From assembly GCA_022496805.1 (NCBI GenBank), contig CM040091.1, positions 18,838,336 through 18,902,335 on the forward strand: a stretch of 64,000 nt of DNA. Reading direction: 5' to 3'. The notes below the pieces were generated by a model. It was given only the letters and a program-made list of their open reading frames with translations. It ran no database searches and was not told the DNA's origin. The stretch comes from Pohlia nutans. Lineage: Eukaryota; Streptophyta; Bryopsida; Bryales; Mniaceae. Of the stretch, positions 35,483-47,604 are shown in pieces. The translations under genes and the position numbers were made by a program. Position 1 is the first letter of the stretch. Each line of letters begins with the position of its first letter.

Positions 35483-36007
35483 GAACACACGAGTTGCTTT
35501 GCAACCCGCGGCAAGCTGACGAGTTGCTTTTGGCAACCCATCATTTTGAGGGTAGAATTCATTTACAATGAAGATTCTTGGATTATAGATTTCAAGGGAA
35601 AAAAAAATTACAATAAAGTTTATTAGTTACTATTACGTACTGTATGTTGGGCACAATTTATTCTATTTCTTGCATTTATGTTAGGCATTTAAAAGTTGCA
35701 AAATCGGATTCAAAATTAGTAAAAATTTACATAAATTAAGGTTTTTCTTCTTTTCTTTTTATATTGTACAATATTTTATTAGTATGTATATCAATCAACA
35801 AGTGCAAATCCAATGAGTAAAAATAAGCATTGTCGAATAGATTTATTTTTAATTTAAATTTTTTTTAGCAATTTCAATTAGCTTTTGGCAGCTGCTTCTA
35901 AGTTAAAAATCCCCAAAAAATAAAAATAAAAATATTAGAATAGAAATTGAATGATTCATTCAAAGCAAAAATTACATGAATGGATAAAGGAGTTTTCAAT
36001 ACTTGTC
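34084..36007. other. 3' flank of SSI and intergenic DNA
   Basis: The first few hundred bases are probably the SSI 3' UTR. A direct repeat TAGGGATGGTTTA flanks about 35007-35180. A run of 32 T lies at 35450-35481. No gene seen. Confidence 0.4.
34877..35008. mobile_element. Small MITE with AGAGCATCATCAA ends
   Basis: The ends TTAGAGCATCATCAA and TTGATGATGCTCTTA are inverted over 14-15 bp. A CCCACCGCAGAAAA-type internal inversion adds pairing. No ORF; the superfamily is uncertain. Confidence 0.6.
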
Positions 36008-36010
36008 TAA

Positions 36011-37279
36011 GGGCTGCTTCACACTATAGCCGAAGGTCGAGAGGCCGTCGATTTCCACCAATCAAATTGCAAGAAACCATGGTTTCGGCCTCTCGACCCT
36101 TCACACTAGAGGCCAAAGTCCACCGGCCGTCGCTCTCCAAAATGTCTACGTGGCAACACTTTTTGACCAAAACAACGGCCTCTCGAAGTTTGTTTGGGTC
36201 TTGAATTTGGAAGACCCAAACTATGGTCGAGAGGCTGTCAATTTTTTTTTCATAAAAAATTCAAAAACTGACAAGATCTTGGCCAAATTAACACGGAGGC
36301 CCTGCAACTGTTCATGCTTTGAAGAGCTACTGTGCTAGCTATATGCGTTGAAGAGCTATTATTATGGATTACTTGGCAGCTACTGGAATCGATCGCCACT
36401 CTACAGCGTGCCTGGATTCGAGCTAGTGACGACCCCACCTATGATTTTTAATTTTTAAACCAAATGAGTTTGACAGAGAAGGTTTGGGCTTGGCCTTTGG
36501 AGGCTTGGCCTTTGGAGGCTTCACACTATGCCCGGCCGAAGGTTCCAATTACAATATTTTATTGGCTATTTTCAGCCCATTTCTTTGGACTCTCAATCCC
36601 ATGGCCTCTCGACTTGGACGGCCATCATCTAAAAAATGTAGAAGTGTAACTTGCACCATGGAAATCATGTAGATGTTACAAGTTGTAACATTTACAGCAA
36701 AACAATATACAAATCATGTAACATCTACATAAAATCTACATTGTGATTTGCATATACTATTTAGGAATGTGCAATCTACACCCAAATCATGTAAATGTTA
36801 CAAATGTTTTATGATTGGAAAAAATATGTAACTTTTATATAAAAAGTATAGATTTTTTGTGTAGAATTTATAAATGGACTTTGCACATGTTTTTCATGCA
36901 AACTTTTGCTTGTATACTTTATATGACATCTACATAAATCGTTCAAATGTAAATATCATATAACAATTTTGATTGGTGTGCATAATCTTGTTGAAACATC
37001 CACATAAATTTCATGTAACGATCTTACAACTGTTTTCATAGAACATCTACATGAACATTTTGTAAAAATTATTTAAAATATTCCTAAAAATTTTGTAACA
37101 TTTATTTTCAAAACATTTATATGATAATTACAATGGAAAGCACACATGAAAGTTACAAGTGTAACATTCATGTAACTTTTACATAACACGCAATGTTGCA
37201 AGGTACAATGTGTAAAATTATGTAGATGTTACATAAAAGTTACACTTCAAATTTTTTGAGATGATAGTGTGAAGCGCCC
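36011..37279. mobile_element. MITE, PIF/Harbinger-like family, copy 3, with nested insertions
   Basis: Left end GGGCTGCTTCACACTATAGC and right end AGTGTGAAGCGCCC are flanked by a perfect TAA duplication (36008-36010, 37280-37282). The body matches copies 1 and 2 but is split by foreign DNA at about 36262-36548 and by a second element at 36626-37263. Confidence 0.75.
36626..37263. mobile_element. 638-bp element nested inside the MITE
   Basis: It starts CATCTAAAAAATGTAGAAGT and ends with the complement of CATCTCAAAAAATTTGAAGT, so about 27 bp are imperfectly inverted. Removing it and one AT restores the host phrase GGCCATAGTGTGAAGC of the outer element, so the insertion is exact with AT as apparent target duplication. 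The interior is rich in TGTAACTTT/ATGTAGATGTTAC motifs in both orientations. Confidence 0.75.
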
Positions 37280-37282
37280 TAA

Positions 37283-37688
37283 GATCATGCAGTGCACAAA
37301 GATGGGATTTGCTAAGGTAGCTATTTCCGACAACATTCATCCACTTGGATAAATCATCCGACAACAATCATCGCTCTCATGAGAGCCGGCTCAAGGCGGG
37401 AGTTCCCTCTCCCCTCTCGTTGCCTGAGCTCGGGTTTACAGAGCTGCAGATTTGCAGCATCTTTGCTGACATTTTTCAGGATTGAAAATTTCAACCAACA
37501 GTGATAGTGGATGGCATTTTGAATTCCGCTTACAACGAGCTACAGAGCTTGCGAAACGGTCCAGCGATGAGGCGATGGTTTATCCGAGCTTTGGTGTCGT
37601 TCGGTCGGGCTTCGATTTTGCAATTTTCGCTTTCATTCTGATCGATGACCGCATTTTTTTTCCCCGTGACTGAGAAACCGAGATTTCA
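37283..37688. promoter_or_regulatory. Presumed NSE1 promoter and leader
   Basis: The 400 bp upstream of the NSE1 start carry no other gene. No individual promoter motif could be called with confidence. Confidence 0.3.
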
Positions 37689-40600
37689 ATGATGGCGGTG
37701 CTCGATGAGAGGCACCACACGTTTCTGCAGGCGCTCATGAGGCGAGGTTCTTTGCCTGAACCAGAATCGATGAGCATGTACCGGGAGCTTTTCGGCGCTT
37801 CCGACGGTTCGTTGAATTTCTGGAGATAACAGTTTAAAAACTTTTGTTGATTTCTTTTAATAGAAAACAGAGTCGCATTAAAATGAATTTACGACGAAGA
37901 ATTACTGTGGAGACTTCAAGAGGAGCATTCTTTTTTGAAATTGATGTGGTTTAGCATGAATTATGTAAATCCTAGGGTTTCTGGAAAAGAAAACAGAAAC
38001 GGATAATCAAATGAACAGATTGATTTACCATTCTTTTGGTCAAGTAGAGCATGTACAGTACATCATGATCACACATGGATTTGAATATCTTTGCAATGTG
38101 CAGTTAGGGATGAACAATTGTGTGCATCTTTTCAATTGTAATTGTTTAATGATGGCTGATTTCTGTGAATGGTGAGTTTGTTGATGCTGGTAGTTGTGAA
38201 CTTGCAGACGAATTCTTTGGCTTCCTGGCTACGGTGAACAGGGAGCTGGACTATCTTTCCATGGAAGTGAGAAGAAGTACGAATCAGTACACCGGAAAGT
38301 TGTACTATGGCCTTGTCAACAAGTTGGCTAACGAGGAATCGAAGCAGGGAACTCGGCTCACGCACCCGCAGCTCACCTTCTTCAAAGCCATTGTAAGTTG
38401 TTAACTCGATCACATCAGACTTTCCCCCGTTAGATTTACGAGGTTATTAATGTTAAGGTCATAGACATTAGATTCGTATAGTCCTCATGTTTAGTTAATG
38501 TTGAGGTCATAGACATGAGATTCATATAGTTCTTTATGTTTAGTCAATGTTAAGTTAATTAGGAGAATATAAATGATGTTAAATTAATTCTAGTGTGATT
38601 GGCATTAAATTGATATTACATTAAAAACTATTAAGTTAACATTTTACTTGGCAATAAGCTAAAATTATATTGTAATGTTCTATTAGATTATTATCAACTT
38701 ACCATTAACCCCTAGCTGTCCAACCATGCATATTTTGCATGATGTACAGAAGCAAGCTTCGTTTTCTCATCCGTCATGCACTTTTCGCAGCGTGAATTTT
38801 TTACTGAATTTTTCATGGAAAGTTAGCTTCATGCATGTGTGATCTGATTAGAAAGGGGATGATTTATGAAAGTTTTATCATGTAGTATTTCACAATTTTT
38901 TTTGAAGATTTTACTTTAAAAGTGCTCTTGAAAAAGTCAACTTATAAAATTAAGCAACCAAAAAATCTCCAAAAATCACTACACTTAGAGTATTACATTT
39001 CAACCCATCACAACAAATTTCATCCAGGGATTGTCAATATCTTATTCGTAATCAAATTACAAAGCAATTTTGAATTTTAAGTTTCAAATTTTATAAAAAA
39101 ATATTGGTGATAGCAATTGCAGATCTAACTGTATGGATAGAGTCTAAAATTCATAATGTGGAACTTTTATTCATTCATCAAGCTCAAAATGTCCCTCTTA
39201 GTTGCATTTTATAATGCATCTTTGCAAAACCGCCCAATCTAGATAAGGGTGAGGACGTTTAGGGATTAACAAGTTTGTGAATCTAATGGGGGATCTTTTG
39301 AGATGTCACTCTGGGAATCTCATACAATGAAAACGTTTTTTTGGCTAAGATTTAATCGTGGAATGCAGTTGGAGTTGATACTGAGCGATTCTTCCGCAAG
39401 TGGATCAATTTCCAGCATGCAAGCCCTTAACCTCCGCCTTGACACTCAGGTGCTGAAATTTCTCAGTGCTGTGTCTATTACGATCTTTTGCATTTCGTAG
39501 TGCAGCTGCTTAGGTTTCTTCAGGTTTAATAAGTAGCACAGCAACAAGCTTCAGAGGGGAGGCTATAAAATTTGTCGATTAACTGTTTTTTTTGCATGAA
39601 AATATGGTGGTGATGTGTGCATTTTCACAGACTGAAACACAGACACAAGCTGCAGGAAGGTCAAGTCAAGCGGTTCCCCTGAAGCTCACTCTCGCGGCCA
39701 AGGAGGATACCCTGGTAACTTTGGTAGCAGATAATTGGTTGGACCGAAAAGAGGATGGTAAGGTTTGTTTGGGCACGAGGTCGTTCCTGGAGCTCCGAAG
39801 CCTCTTCAAGAACTTTGACGTGCCGTTTTGCGAGGTGTGCAATGAGGCTGCTATCAAGGTATGATTTCTTACAACTCACGTCACGTTCAGATCTCATTTG
39901 CTTAAAACCCATGTGCCCAAGCTTGAAAAGACAATAAGCCTTTTTGGGAAGAATCTACACAATCAATTGGCTTTCAAAACATGTTTCTATTGTTCCAAAA
40001 TTGTAAGGCATGGTCTCCTTTTTTTTATTGGTATATTTTGTTACCTTGAAGCTTCTTAACTGATTTATTTCAACTCCTAAAGATATAGACGCAGCCACTT
40101 TTTACTGTTTAGGCATGTATGGGTTAAACCTCTTGGTGAGCTAGCTTCTTTAGGGGATAACTTCATGATCGCTAAATGAATGGTAGTGACACGGTCACTC
40201 AGAGCTTTAACTTTGACGCGCTTGTGTGATACTACAGGCGCAAGTTTGTCAAAATAACGATTGTATCGTGCGCATGCACTCGTATTGCGCACCAAGAAAG
40301 TTTGCTCAGCGTCAGGTTTGTTGGCATCCACTCCAATTTTTATCATGTCTTGTCTGCCACATCAAAGGGTAGATTTAGAATGAATAACTCCAGTCTAGTT
40401 GCCTCTGCATTCTGTATGACGGAGATGAGAATTTGAGAGTTGTGAACTCATTGGAGACCCTAAGAAGACGAATATTTTTCAGGAAGACTGTTCACATGAT
40501 GTACGACTAATTTAAACCCATTCTTTGAGTGTTTTTGAGAGGATGGAACAAAGGCAATCTGTATTCCCTGAGTTATGGGGTGTTGTTTTGGATAAGATTT

Positions 40601-40957
40601 TGTCTTTACTCATGAGTTTTCTATTTCCAGGTTCCTAAGGTGTGTCCTGGTTGTCGCACCCCCTGGAGAGTGTTGACACCTGATGGTGACGCAGCCAACG
40701 TTTCTGACCAGGACAACCCTGGTCATGAAGTGGATGACGAGGAAGAAGGTGCCACAGCCCCTACGCCCACACCAACTCCAACTCGTGTGCTACGAGGAGC
40801 TAGGCAGAGGCGTTTGAGAGCCAAAAGTGCTGAGGATGAAAATGGTCATGACGACGACGACGAGTCTCATGGGGCCCGATCCGCTCTATCACAACCTTCA
40901 TCACAAGGACGGAGAGTGATTCATTCTCGTCCAAAAAGGAAGGCCAGGCGAGAATAG
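37689..40957 (+). CDS. NSE1: NSE1, RING-type subunit of the SMC5/6 complex
   Basis: Six exons: 37689-37806, 38208-38392, 39369-39449, 39631-39858, 40238-40315 and 40631-40957. All have GT-AG junctions and continuous phase, giving 338 residues. NSE1 is the nuclear RING-like E3 ligase subunit of SMC5/6 and works with NSE3/NSE4 in DNA repair and chromosome maintenance. The N-terminal winged-helix region has DERHHTFLQALMRRG and the conserved TNQYTGKLYYGLVNKLANE. The C-terminal zinc-binding residues are spread over three exons: CEVC, then CQNNDC with MHSYC, then CPGC. After this the protein carries an acidic and then basic tail of about 90 residues, longer than in typical plant NSE1. Introns hold repeats, including a TTAA element. 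The first two codons are both ATG. Confidence 0.9.
38705..39269. mobile_element. TTAA-flanked element in NSE1 intron 2
   Basis: It begins TTAACCCCTAGCTGTCC and ends GGACGTTTAGGGATTAA, imperfectly inverted and flanked by TTAA. The interior is related in inverted orientation to 26.9-27.26 kb. Confidence 0.5.
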
Positions 40958-42211
40958 ATGTGGCCTGGATTTTGTGTCTTGAATGCTGGTGCTGTGCGTG
41001 ACCTGCAGAATCGTTGCTTGCAGTGTTTGGAGATGTATTCAGGTGCGTGTACGTAGAATTTTGTCTTGCCAAGACTGTAGACTCATCTTTCTGTTGCAGA
41101 CATGTACAGTCGGGTACAAGTTGCTTACAAATTTTTGACTCCTCCCTCATAAAAACAGAGTCCCTTCCCAAAATTGTAATGTGCTCGATATGGCACCCAT
41201 GGACCTACAAATTGAAAGGGACATTCCTACTCTAGTCCTCTACTGGTAGGAATTTTTCCTTACCACATTTGCAATCTTTAGAATCAATGCGGCCGCTTGA
41301 TATGGATCTACTTACTTTCAAGTGAATGCTTACGAAAAAGTTTGTGAGCATGTTGTACCCAATTGTACAGTCGGGTCCAATATGCTTACGAATTTCCCTC
41401 TGCAGGCAAAGTTTTTTTTGAAACTTTGAACAATCCGTGTGTACTCAAAAATGATCCGATTTGGAAACCGCAAAGTGCGTTGGAATCACATTGGAATGTA
41501 CTACAATATCATTACAAATTTACACATGTATTAGTGAAAATCATATAACAAGTCAAAAATAATCTATACACTATCTACCATTGAGTGCTCTCAGCCTTTT
41601 GCTTCAATTACAGTGTCCATTCTAACAAGCATATTTGAAATGAGCATTTGAAATTGTTTTTGAGATACTTGAGCCCATACTTGTTGGATGATTTGTATCA
41701 TTTCATTAATCTCCTATTTGGTAGATGTTGACCCATTTGGTATCGATGAAGTTATTTTTCATTAAGCCAATGCTTCTGTGCACACAACTGAAATTTTCCA
41801 TGAATGTTTTTGGGAGGAACCGTATGAGGTAATATAAAGTTGCTTACTTAGTCTTCTAACCTCAATCCTATTGAACAAAATTGTTCTGAGTAAAATTTTC
41901 AGTAAAAAATCTATTCCATTCAAAGTCATGCCACATGAGAACATATCAGTATTTCATGTACAGATGAAGAGGGAAAAAAAAAAAAAAAAACAATAAATCT
42001 CCCGCCTCAAAGTTTTCCAATCCATCTACTGGAATTTTTTATTTCTTGTAGAGAGCACAAAGGCTACTGAATGTTATGTCCTCCCTGACATTCTGGGAAC
42101 ACACATTTCTATGGCAAGTTAATTAAAACCATTATACATTCATGAATGAAATTTGCATGCCACCATAATTTTGTGTTACAACCAGAAAAAGAGACCCTCA
42201 GACACTGGCAA
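40958..42211. other. NSE1 3' region and convergent intergenic space
   Basis: This is the space between convergent NSE1 and the GDSL gene. The first 200-300 bases are probably the NSE1 3' UTR. A 19-bp A-run is near 41973. No other gene seen. Confidence 0.4.
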
Positions 42212-45200
42212 TCAGACATTGTACTTTCGAATCCAGGTATGGAGCATGGGACCTTCCAAAGTGAAGCCTGCAACAGACGTATACAAGTGGAACACCGCCT
42301 TCCATGCGGCATCCGTGGGATGTATGGTATCAAACAGCACCGCCTTGCTTGGATCCTCACACACCGTGTACAGGGCCCTTCCTTCACTGTTGGTAGTGCC
42401 ACACACCAAGTTGTAGAGATTCGTGCCGTTTCCATGACAACAAGGTACCAATGGATCCACAAAACCTGACAGACAGAGTACATGCACCCACGAATTAAGT
42501 TAAATGATCCATCAAAACCACCGCCAATGTATGTCAATGATGTCAGAACAAAACTTTAGAAGCAATTAATTCAATGAATCAAGTTATTAATTGCCTCAAG
42601 TGACTGTCTGGAGTTTAAATTGGTAATTATCTTAAGTCTCAGCTCTGTGTGTGCTTTGAATTTCTGATCCCTATTTAAGTATTCATGCTTTTGAATTTGA
42701 TTGTATTGCAAACTTCAATACATATATTTCAGATTGGACCAAATTTTATATCAGGTGCCCATATTAGCAAAAATTATTGCATGTGTTGCATAACATTCAG
42801 TAGCCTTCATGCACTCTGCTCATCACCTTGGGACTCCACTTGTCCAATTAGCTACTGATGAAGTCTTGTTGGGTGTGGAATATGTTGTATCATTTGAAAT
42901 AAAAGCACTTACAACCAACATTGTACCTAACTGCGACAAAATTTAGACCATGCAATCATTTTAAAACCCAAAATCTAAACACATCGTAGAGCCCTTATTG
43001 TATGTTGACCAAAATGATAAGCTATCCATGGTCTATGTAGATTTACATTTTAGAATCATTAGTAGGATTTTGGTCCTTTATGACTAGTCTTTTGTGACTT
43101 ACATGGTCCTTTGTGACTCAATTCTTTAGAAAAGAAGTCATTTTGGACTATTTAAGTCACAGAAGATCAATTATAAAGAACCAAAATCCTACTAGTGAAT
43201 GTCTATTGTGACAAGATTCTATTTTTCGAAATTAGGTACAATGTTGGTTTTAGGTGCTCCTACCTTATTGTGGGGTTAGGTAGAGCCACTGCATACTACT
43301 AAATGATAAATGTGGTAATTTTATGAACATAACTGAAAAATAAATAAATTATCATATGACCTACGCAAAAATGCTCAGACAAAAAAGAACATTTGAACGT
43401 CTTAGACCATCACTCCGGGGCACTCCCCAACCATGGACAATCTGTTAAATCCGGCATGCAAAAGTGATTGGCGATTACCGTAGTGAGCTCCGTGTGTGAA
43501 CAACTCCCGGAAAGCTTTGGTCTGGTCAACAATGACGACGTGCAGACCGTACTGATTATTCAAGGCCTTCACGCGCTCCTGAAGGAGCGCATTGTGGAGC
43601 GAAGTCTCATTGAGGATGGTGGAGTCGGTGGTGCAAGCGGTGAAGGCCAGTTCCTGGAATGTTAGCGGGCTGCACGCCATCAACGGCAGGTTGGACACCA
43701 CAATGTGCCGCACCCCAAGGCCGTGCAAGCGCACAATTGTCAACGCAATTCCGTCCACCACCGTGCTCACAAATGTCACTAGCTCTTTTGTACCAAAGGC
43801 TGCGGATTCCTTCACATCCACATACACCACTCAGCTCAATATATCAATAACATCCAACAAGTTCTCGCCAGTGATCTCAAAACTGGCTAAAATTAGCTGG
43901 ATTTCTACCAAAAAAATTGGGCTGGTAAACATATAAAGAAAGAAAATGAAAGAAAAATTGAAATGTAGCGAGAATGCTCGTCGTGATATAAATATGTAGC
44001 AACTTCATGAGGTGATATCCGTGGATATCATCATGATATCACCTTAATATATCAAGGGTATTGCCGGATGTTATAGAAGTACCGTGAGTATTGTATGCAT
44101 TGGATAGCAAAAGTAGATACCATTTATGTGGGAGGTCGCATAATGTTCTAAATGTCATAAAGTGGTTTTGAGATCAGTGGTTCTCGCTTGTCAACAAGGA
44201 CAGTATAGATAGGGTGATTGGGCCAATAACCAACGCTTACCATAAACAAACTCCTATAATTACTTCATCCATGACACTATTGTGCCAAGAATCAACAATG
44301 ACTAAAATAGTTATGACTTTTGAAGCACTACTTGGACTCACCTCATATGTTCATTCTAAGTCTCTTTCTAATCTTTAAACCATGTTCACTATCGATTTCA
44401 GTCCAAGTTTACTATGAGAGATAAGCAACCTAAACCTTGAACTTTGAAAATTCGTAACTTATTCAGCATAACTCGATTCAAGTTGGGGTAGATTTAGAAT
44501 CAATTTGCTAATCCACTCAAACTACACCATTGCACCCTAGATAACTATAAGTAGGCGAAGTCCTTGAAGTATCAATTTATAGCATGTCCACCATGGTAGG
44601 TTTCACACCTTGACACTGAAAGAGAATCATTCAGTAGGGGGTGTTACACCTCTTTCTTCCCATTCTCAATCTTCACAGAATGGGGACGTGGCACGCTCTC
44701 CTTGAATGGCGGAGGGCCCATTCTCTGAAGATTGAAGAATTCCATTCTTCTCCTTCACGGGTGACGAATGGAGAATGGAGAATGGCCCATGCTTGGAGGA
44801 TGAGTAACCAACTAACAACCTCTATTCTCCATTCTCAATCTCCACAAACCACAAAAGGGATGTCACATCTTCTCCATGGAGAAGCTATCCTATTGACTCC
44901 TCTTTTTCCTCATTCTCCATTCTCCATTCTCCAAAGAGATGTGACAACCCCTAGTATGAACTCATAACAGAGATCAATCGAGAAACCAGCTTCGAGGAAC
45001 TCGTCCGGCCCCAAAGTGGATTAGTGCTTACCCGGAACGGAGCTTGTAAGCTGCGAGAATCGTAGTCGTTGACGCCGATGTTGAGCACAGCCACCGAGTT
45101 CCGGAGGAGAGGCTGCGCCAGGACGCCTTTGTCCACCAGGGCCTGCATGTCGTCCACTTGCGCATCCAGAGGAGTGATTCCGAACGCGTACGTCACGCCC

Positions 45201-46772
45201 GCGCCAGCCCAGGCGAAGTTCACACCGTTCCGCGCTTGGGACTCGTTCTGGAGGTGCAGGAACGGCGTCGGAGTAGGCAACTCAAACAGCTCCGCTGCAG
45301 CCACCATATCACCATCTCAATCACTCCCTCCATCCTGGGCATTTATACCCACTTCAATTTCGCCCCAAAATAAAACCCTGATTCCACTTGTACACACTTC
45401 GGAGCAATTATCCCCATGTGCATAAAGCCAATCCCACCACGTCGGCACGAGTAACTAAGGTAGAGGGCTCTAAACCCGCCACGGTTCTAATCCCGCACTC
45501 TATCAAGGACGAACATTTTGAAATTCTGGATGTACCCATGGTGAAGGGCACCATTTTAGAACCCATGTCATTTCAACTTCGGAAATTCATAACTGATTTT
45601 AAGAACATCCAACTTTTTGATTCAAAGTATGTTGGTCTTTGCTTCCATTTCTCTTCCAGTGAAAAATCATGCTCAGTTCTCTCTGTGTCCTCATAATGCC
45701 ACAGCCCTTAAAGGGGCGGTCCTAAACCCTCCTACCTTATCTCCATGTGCGTCAAATATAAAATTAATACATGCCCCGTGTGCATGATGACAATCTGAGT
45801 AGTGACCAGTGTCGCCTTTACCCTCACCTCCCTGTCCCACTGATTCATGGATTTAGTGAGACAGAGGGAGTGTTGTTGAAGAAATTATTGCAGATTTGGC
45901 CTCCCTCTCTCAAGACCAATCTGAACGTACTTGTATGATTAACTGTGTCTCCCCGTCTTCGGTTCCGATTCAACGATTTAGTTCAGTTTAGACTGTTGAA
46001 TTCTGCTGCAAGCTGAAATAGTGAAGGCGGGTTTGGCCATGGCCAGGCACCACACGTGATGAAGGATGGTACAGTTAGTATTGATCAGAAGAGCTAGCCT
46101 TGTGAAATGAATGAATGATGGAGCCTTAGGGGGGTTGTGGAATGAGTTACCGAAGTGGTCGGCTTGGTTGCGGCCATCGGACCATCGGTTGTCGGGGTAT
46201 CCAGGCCAAGAGCTTCCATACGGTACATTCAACTGGGGTATATTGCCAGTGTCCAGGAAGGAATCGCCGAACACGTAAATAGCGTCCGCTGCATCCACAG
46301 CGCCTGCACGTACTCCAGGAGCAATTCATTACTAACACGCAATTCGTGATATTCCCAAATTCATATCAAACGACGCTTGAGCAAGCTAATTCAATTCTAG
46401 TGATCGAAGGGACAAGATCAATTATAACCAGCTAAGTTAACCCCTAGCTAAGCTCCTAAAACGCCCCGTATGAACATCTTTATCACTGAACTTTGCAACG
46501 GTGGTATTTTCTCATATTACCTCGTTTTTCTGATTGCAATATATCATTTTAAAGCTCTTGTTTTATACTACAAAATCAACAGTATCGATCGACAAGATCA
46601 ACAGTCATTTTCACAGAAACATATGAATTGCAGCAGGAGGTCCAACTTTCCTACACTACAGAAAACAAACGGTGGATGCATATGGGTTAAAACGTTAAAA
46701 CTTCATACCCATATTGAAGACTCCAAACACCACCACCACCACCACAGCCAGAACGACGCCCCAGAGCTTCAT
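42212..46772 (-). CDS. GDSL-type esterase/lipase, secreted, five exons
   Basis: Exons (minus): 46709-46772, 46151-46303, 45032-45294, 43479-43809 (or from 43875) and 42212-42465, giving about 354 residues. It is a Ser hydrolase of the plant GDSL/SGNH family acting on acyl or acetyl esters, probably in the secretory path or cell wall. The start MKLWGVVLAVVVVVFGVF is a signal peptide. Block I is YVFGDSFLDTGN (nucleophile Ser), block II has the Gly in FAWAGAG, block III is GVNDY and block V is DTIHPTDAAW (catalytic Asp and His). The exon 4 start is ambiguous. The in-phase acceptor at 43876 includes a TGA (43831-43833). The acceptor AAG|GAATCC at 43810 avoids it and gives family-like spacing, so I prefer that. 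Substrate unknown. Confidence 0.85.
43057..43197. mobile_element. Short CACTA-type element with AAT target duplication, GDSL intron 4
   Basis: The ends read CATTAGTAGGATTTTGGTCC (one mismatch from CACTAG) and the complement of CACTAGTAGGATTTTGGTTC. They are flanked by AAT at 43054-43056 and 43198-43200. Length 141 bp. Confidence 0.75.
44635..44953. mobile_element. MITE in GDSL intron 3, same family as in SSI intron 1
   Basis: The ends TAGGGGGTGTTACACCTCTTT and AAAGAGATGTGACAACCCCTA are inverted with few mismatches. The interior shares the CCATTCTCAATCTTC and GAAGATTGA motifs with 31657-32145. It ends very close to exon 3. Confidence 0.75.
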
Positions 46773-47277
46773 CTTCGTCACTGGTTACCACACCTCAGTC
46801 GATAGATCACCAAAATATATATACAAATTGATTTACAGCTAGTCCGAGTGATACTCGCAGCAAGCTCCAGTTCTATAGAGGCCTGGCTTCATTCTTCGAT
46901 CTGGAGCTGGGAATGGGTCGGCCTCACCACTGACTGAGGTGGACAGTCAGACAATAGACAAACACGTTGAATCCGCTCGGAGTAAGCCAACATTGATGTT
47001 GGTTCCTCGGAAGCTACTCGATCTGAAGAGAAATTTTTTAGTGACTCACAATACCGAATCAGTGTTTGCCCATGCGTAGTGTAATCTGAAATATCTAATG
47101 AGGATTTAGAGGTGTTGTCTGCAAAGGTGATTGAGATATTTAATTCTAAAAGAGAGCCTCTTACTGACTCACTTTTGGTCTTGCTTGTTGACACCTCCAT
47201 TTCTTCCATATATTGACAATGCGGTTGAGAGATTCAAGTCAACAGGGAGTGTTGTGAGTATGCAAGAGTGTCCCTCT
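46773..47277. other. Upstream of GDSL gene, one unassigned reverse frame
   Basis: A 106-residue minus-strand frame (46889-47209) begins MEEMEVSTSKTKSESVRGSL and is hydrophilic. It has no recognisable domain and no clear splice context. It may be a retrotransposon gag remnant or chance. Confidence 0.3.
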
Positions 47278-47604
47278 TAGGGCAGGCTTCCATGTGGGGG
47301 TCGGTGTGGGTGGCCGGTCCTCAAAAGGAGGAAGCTCTACCGAAATGGGTGGAAACAGGAGGATTCAAGAGTAAAAATTTTATTTGTACCGAAATGGGTG
47401 GAGCATGGGTGGTTCTTAAGACCTCAATTCTTGTCTTCTTGTGCCTTCCACCCAACCGATCCCCACATGGAAGTCCGCCCTTATTCTAGAGTACAAATGA
47501 AATTTATACTCTAGAATCCTCCTGTTTCCACCCATTTCGGTGGAGCTTCCTCCTTTTGAGGACCAGCCACCCACTGCCCCCCTTACATGGAAGTCGGCCC
47601 TTAC
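47278..47604. mobile_element. Foldback element with arms of about 110 bp
   Basis: Left arm 47278-47393 and right arm about 47490-47604 are near-perfect inverted copies. Shared text includes TCCTCAAAAGGAGGAAGCTC and GAAATGGGTGGAAACAGGAG. The ends read AGGGC(A/C)GGCTTCCATGT. A third terminal-like phrase (ACATGGAAGTCCGCCCTTA) at about 47465-47485 suggests a second insertion or rearrangement in the loop. Confidence 0.75.
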
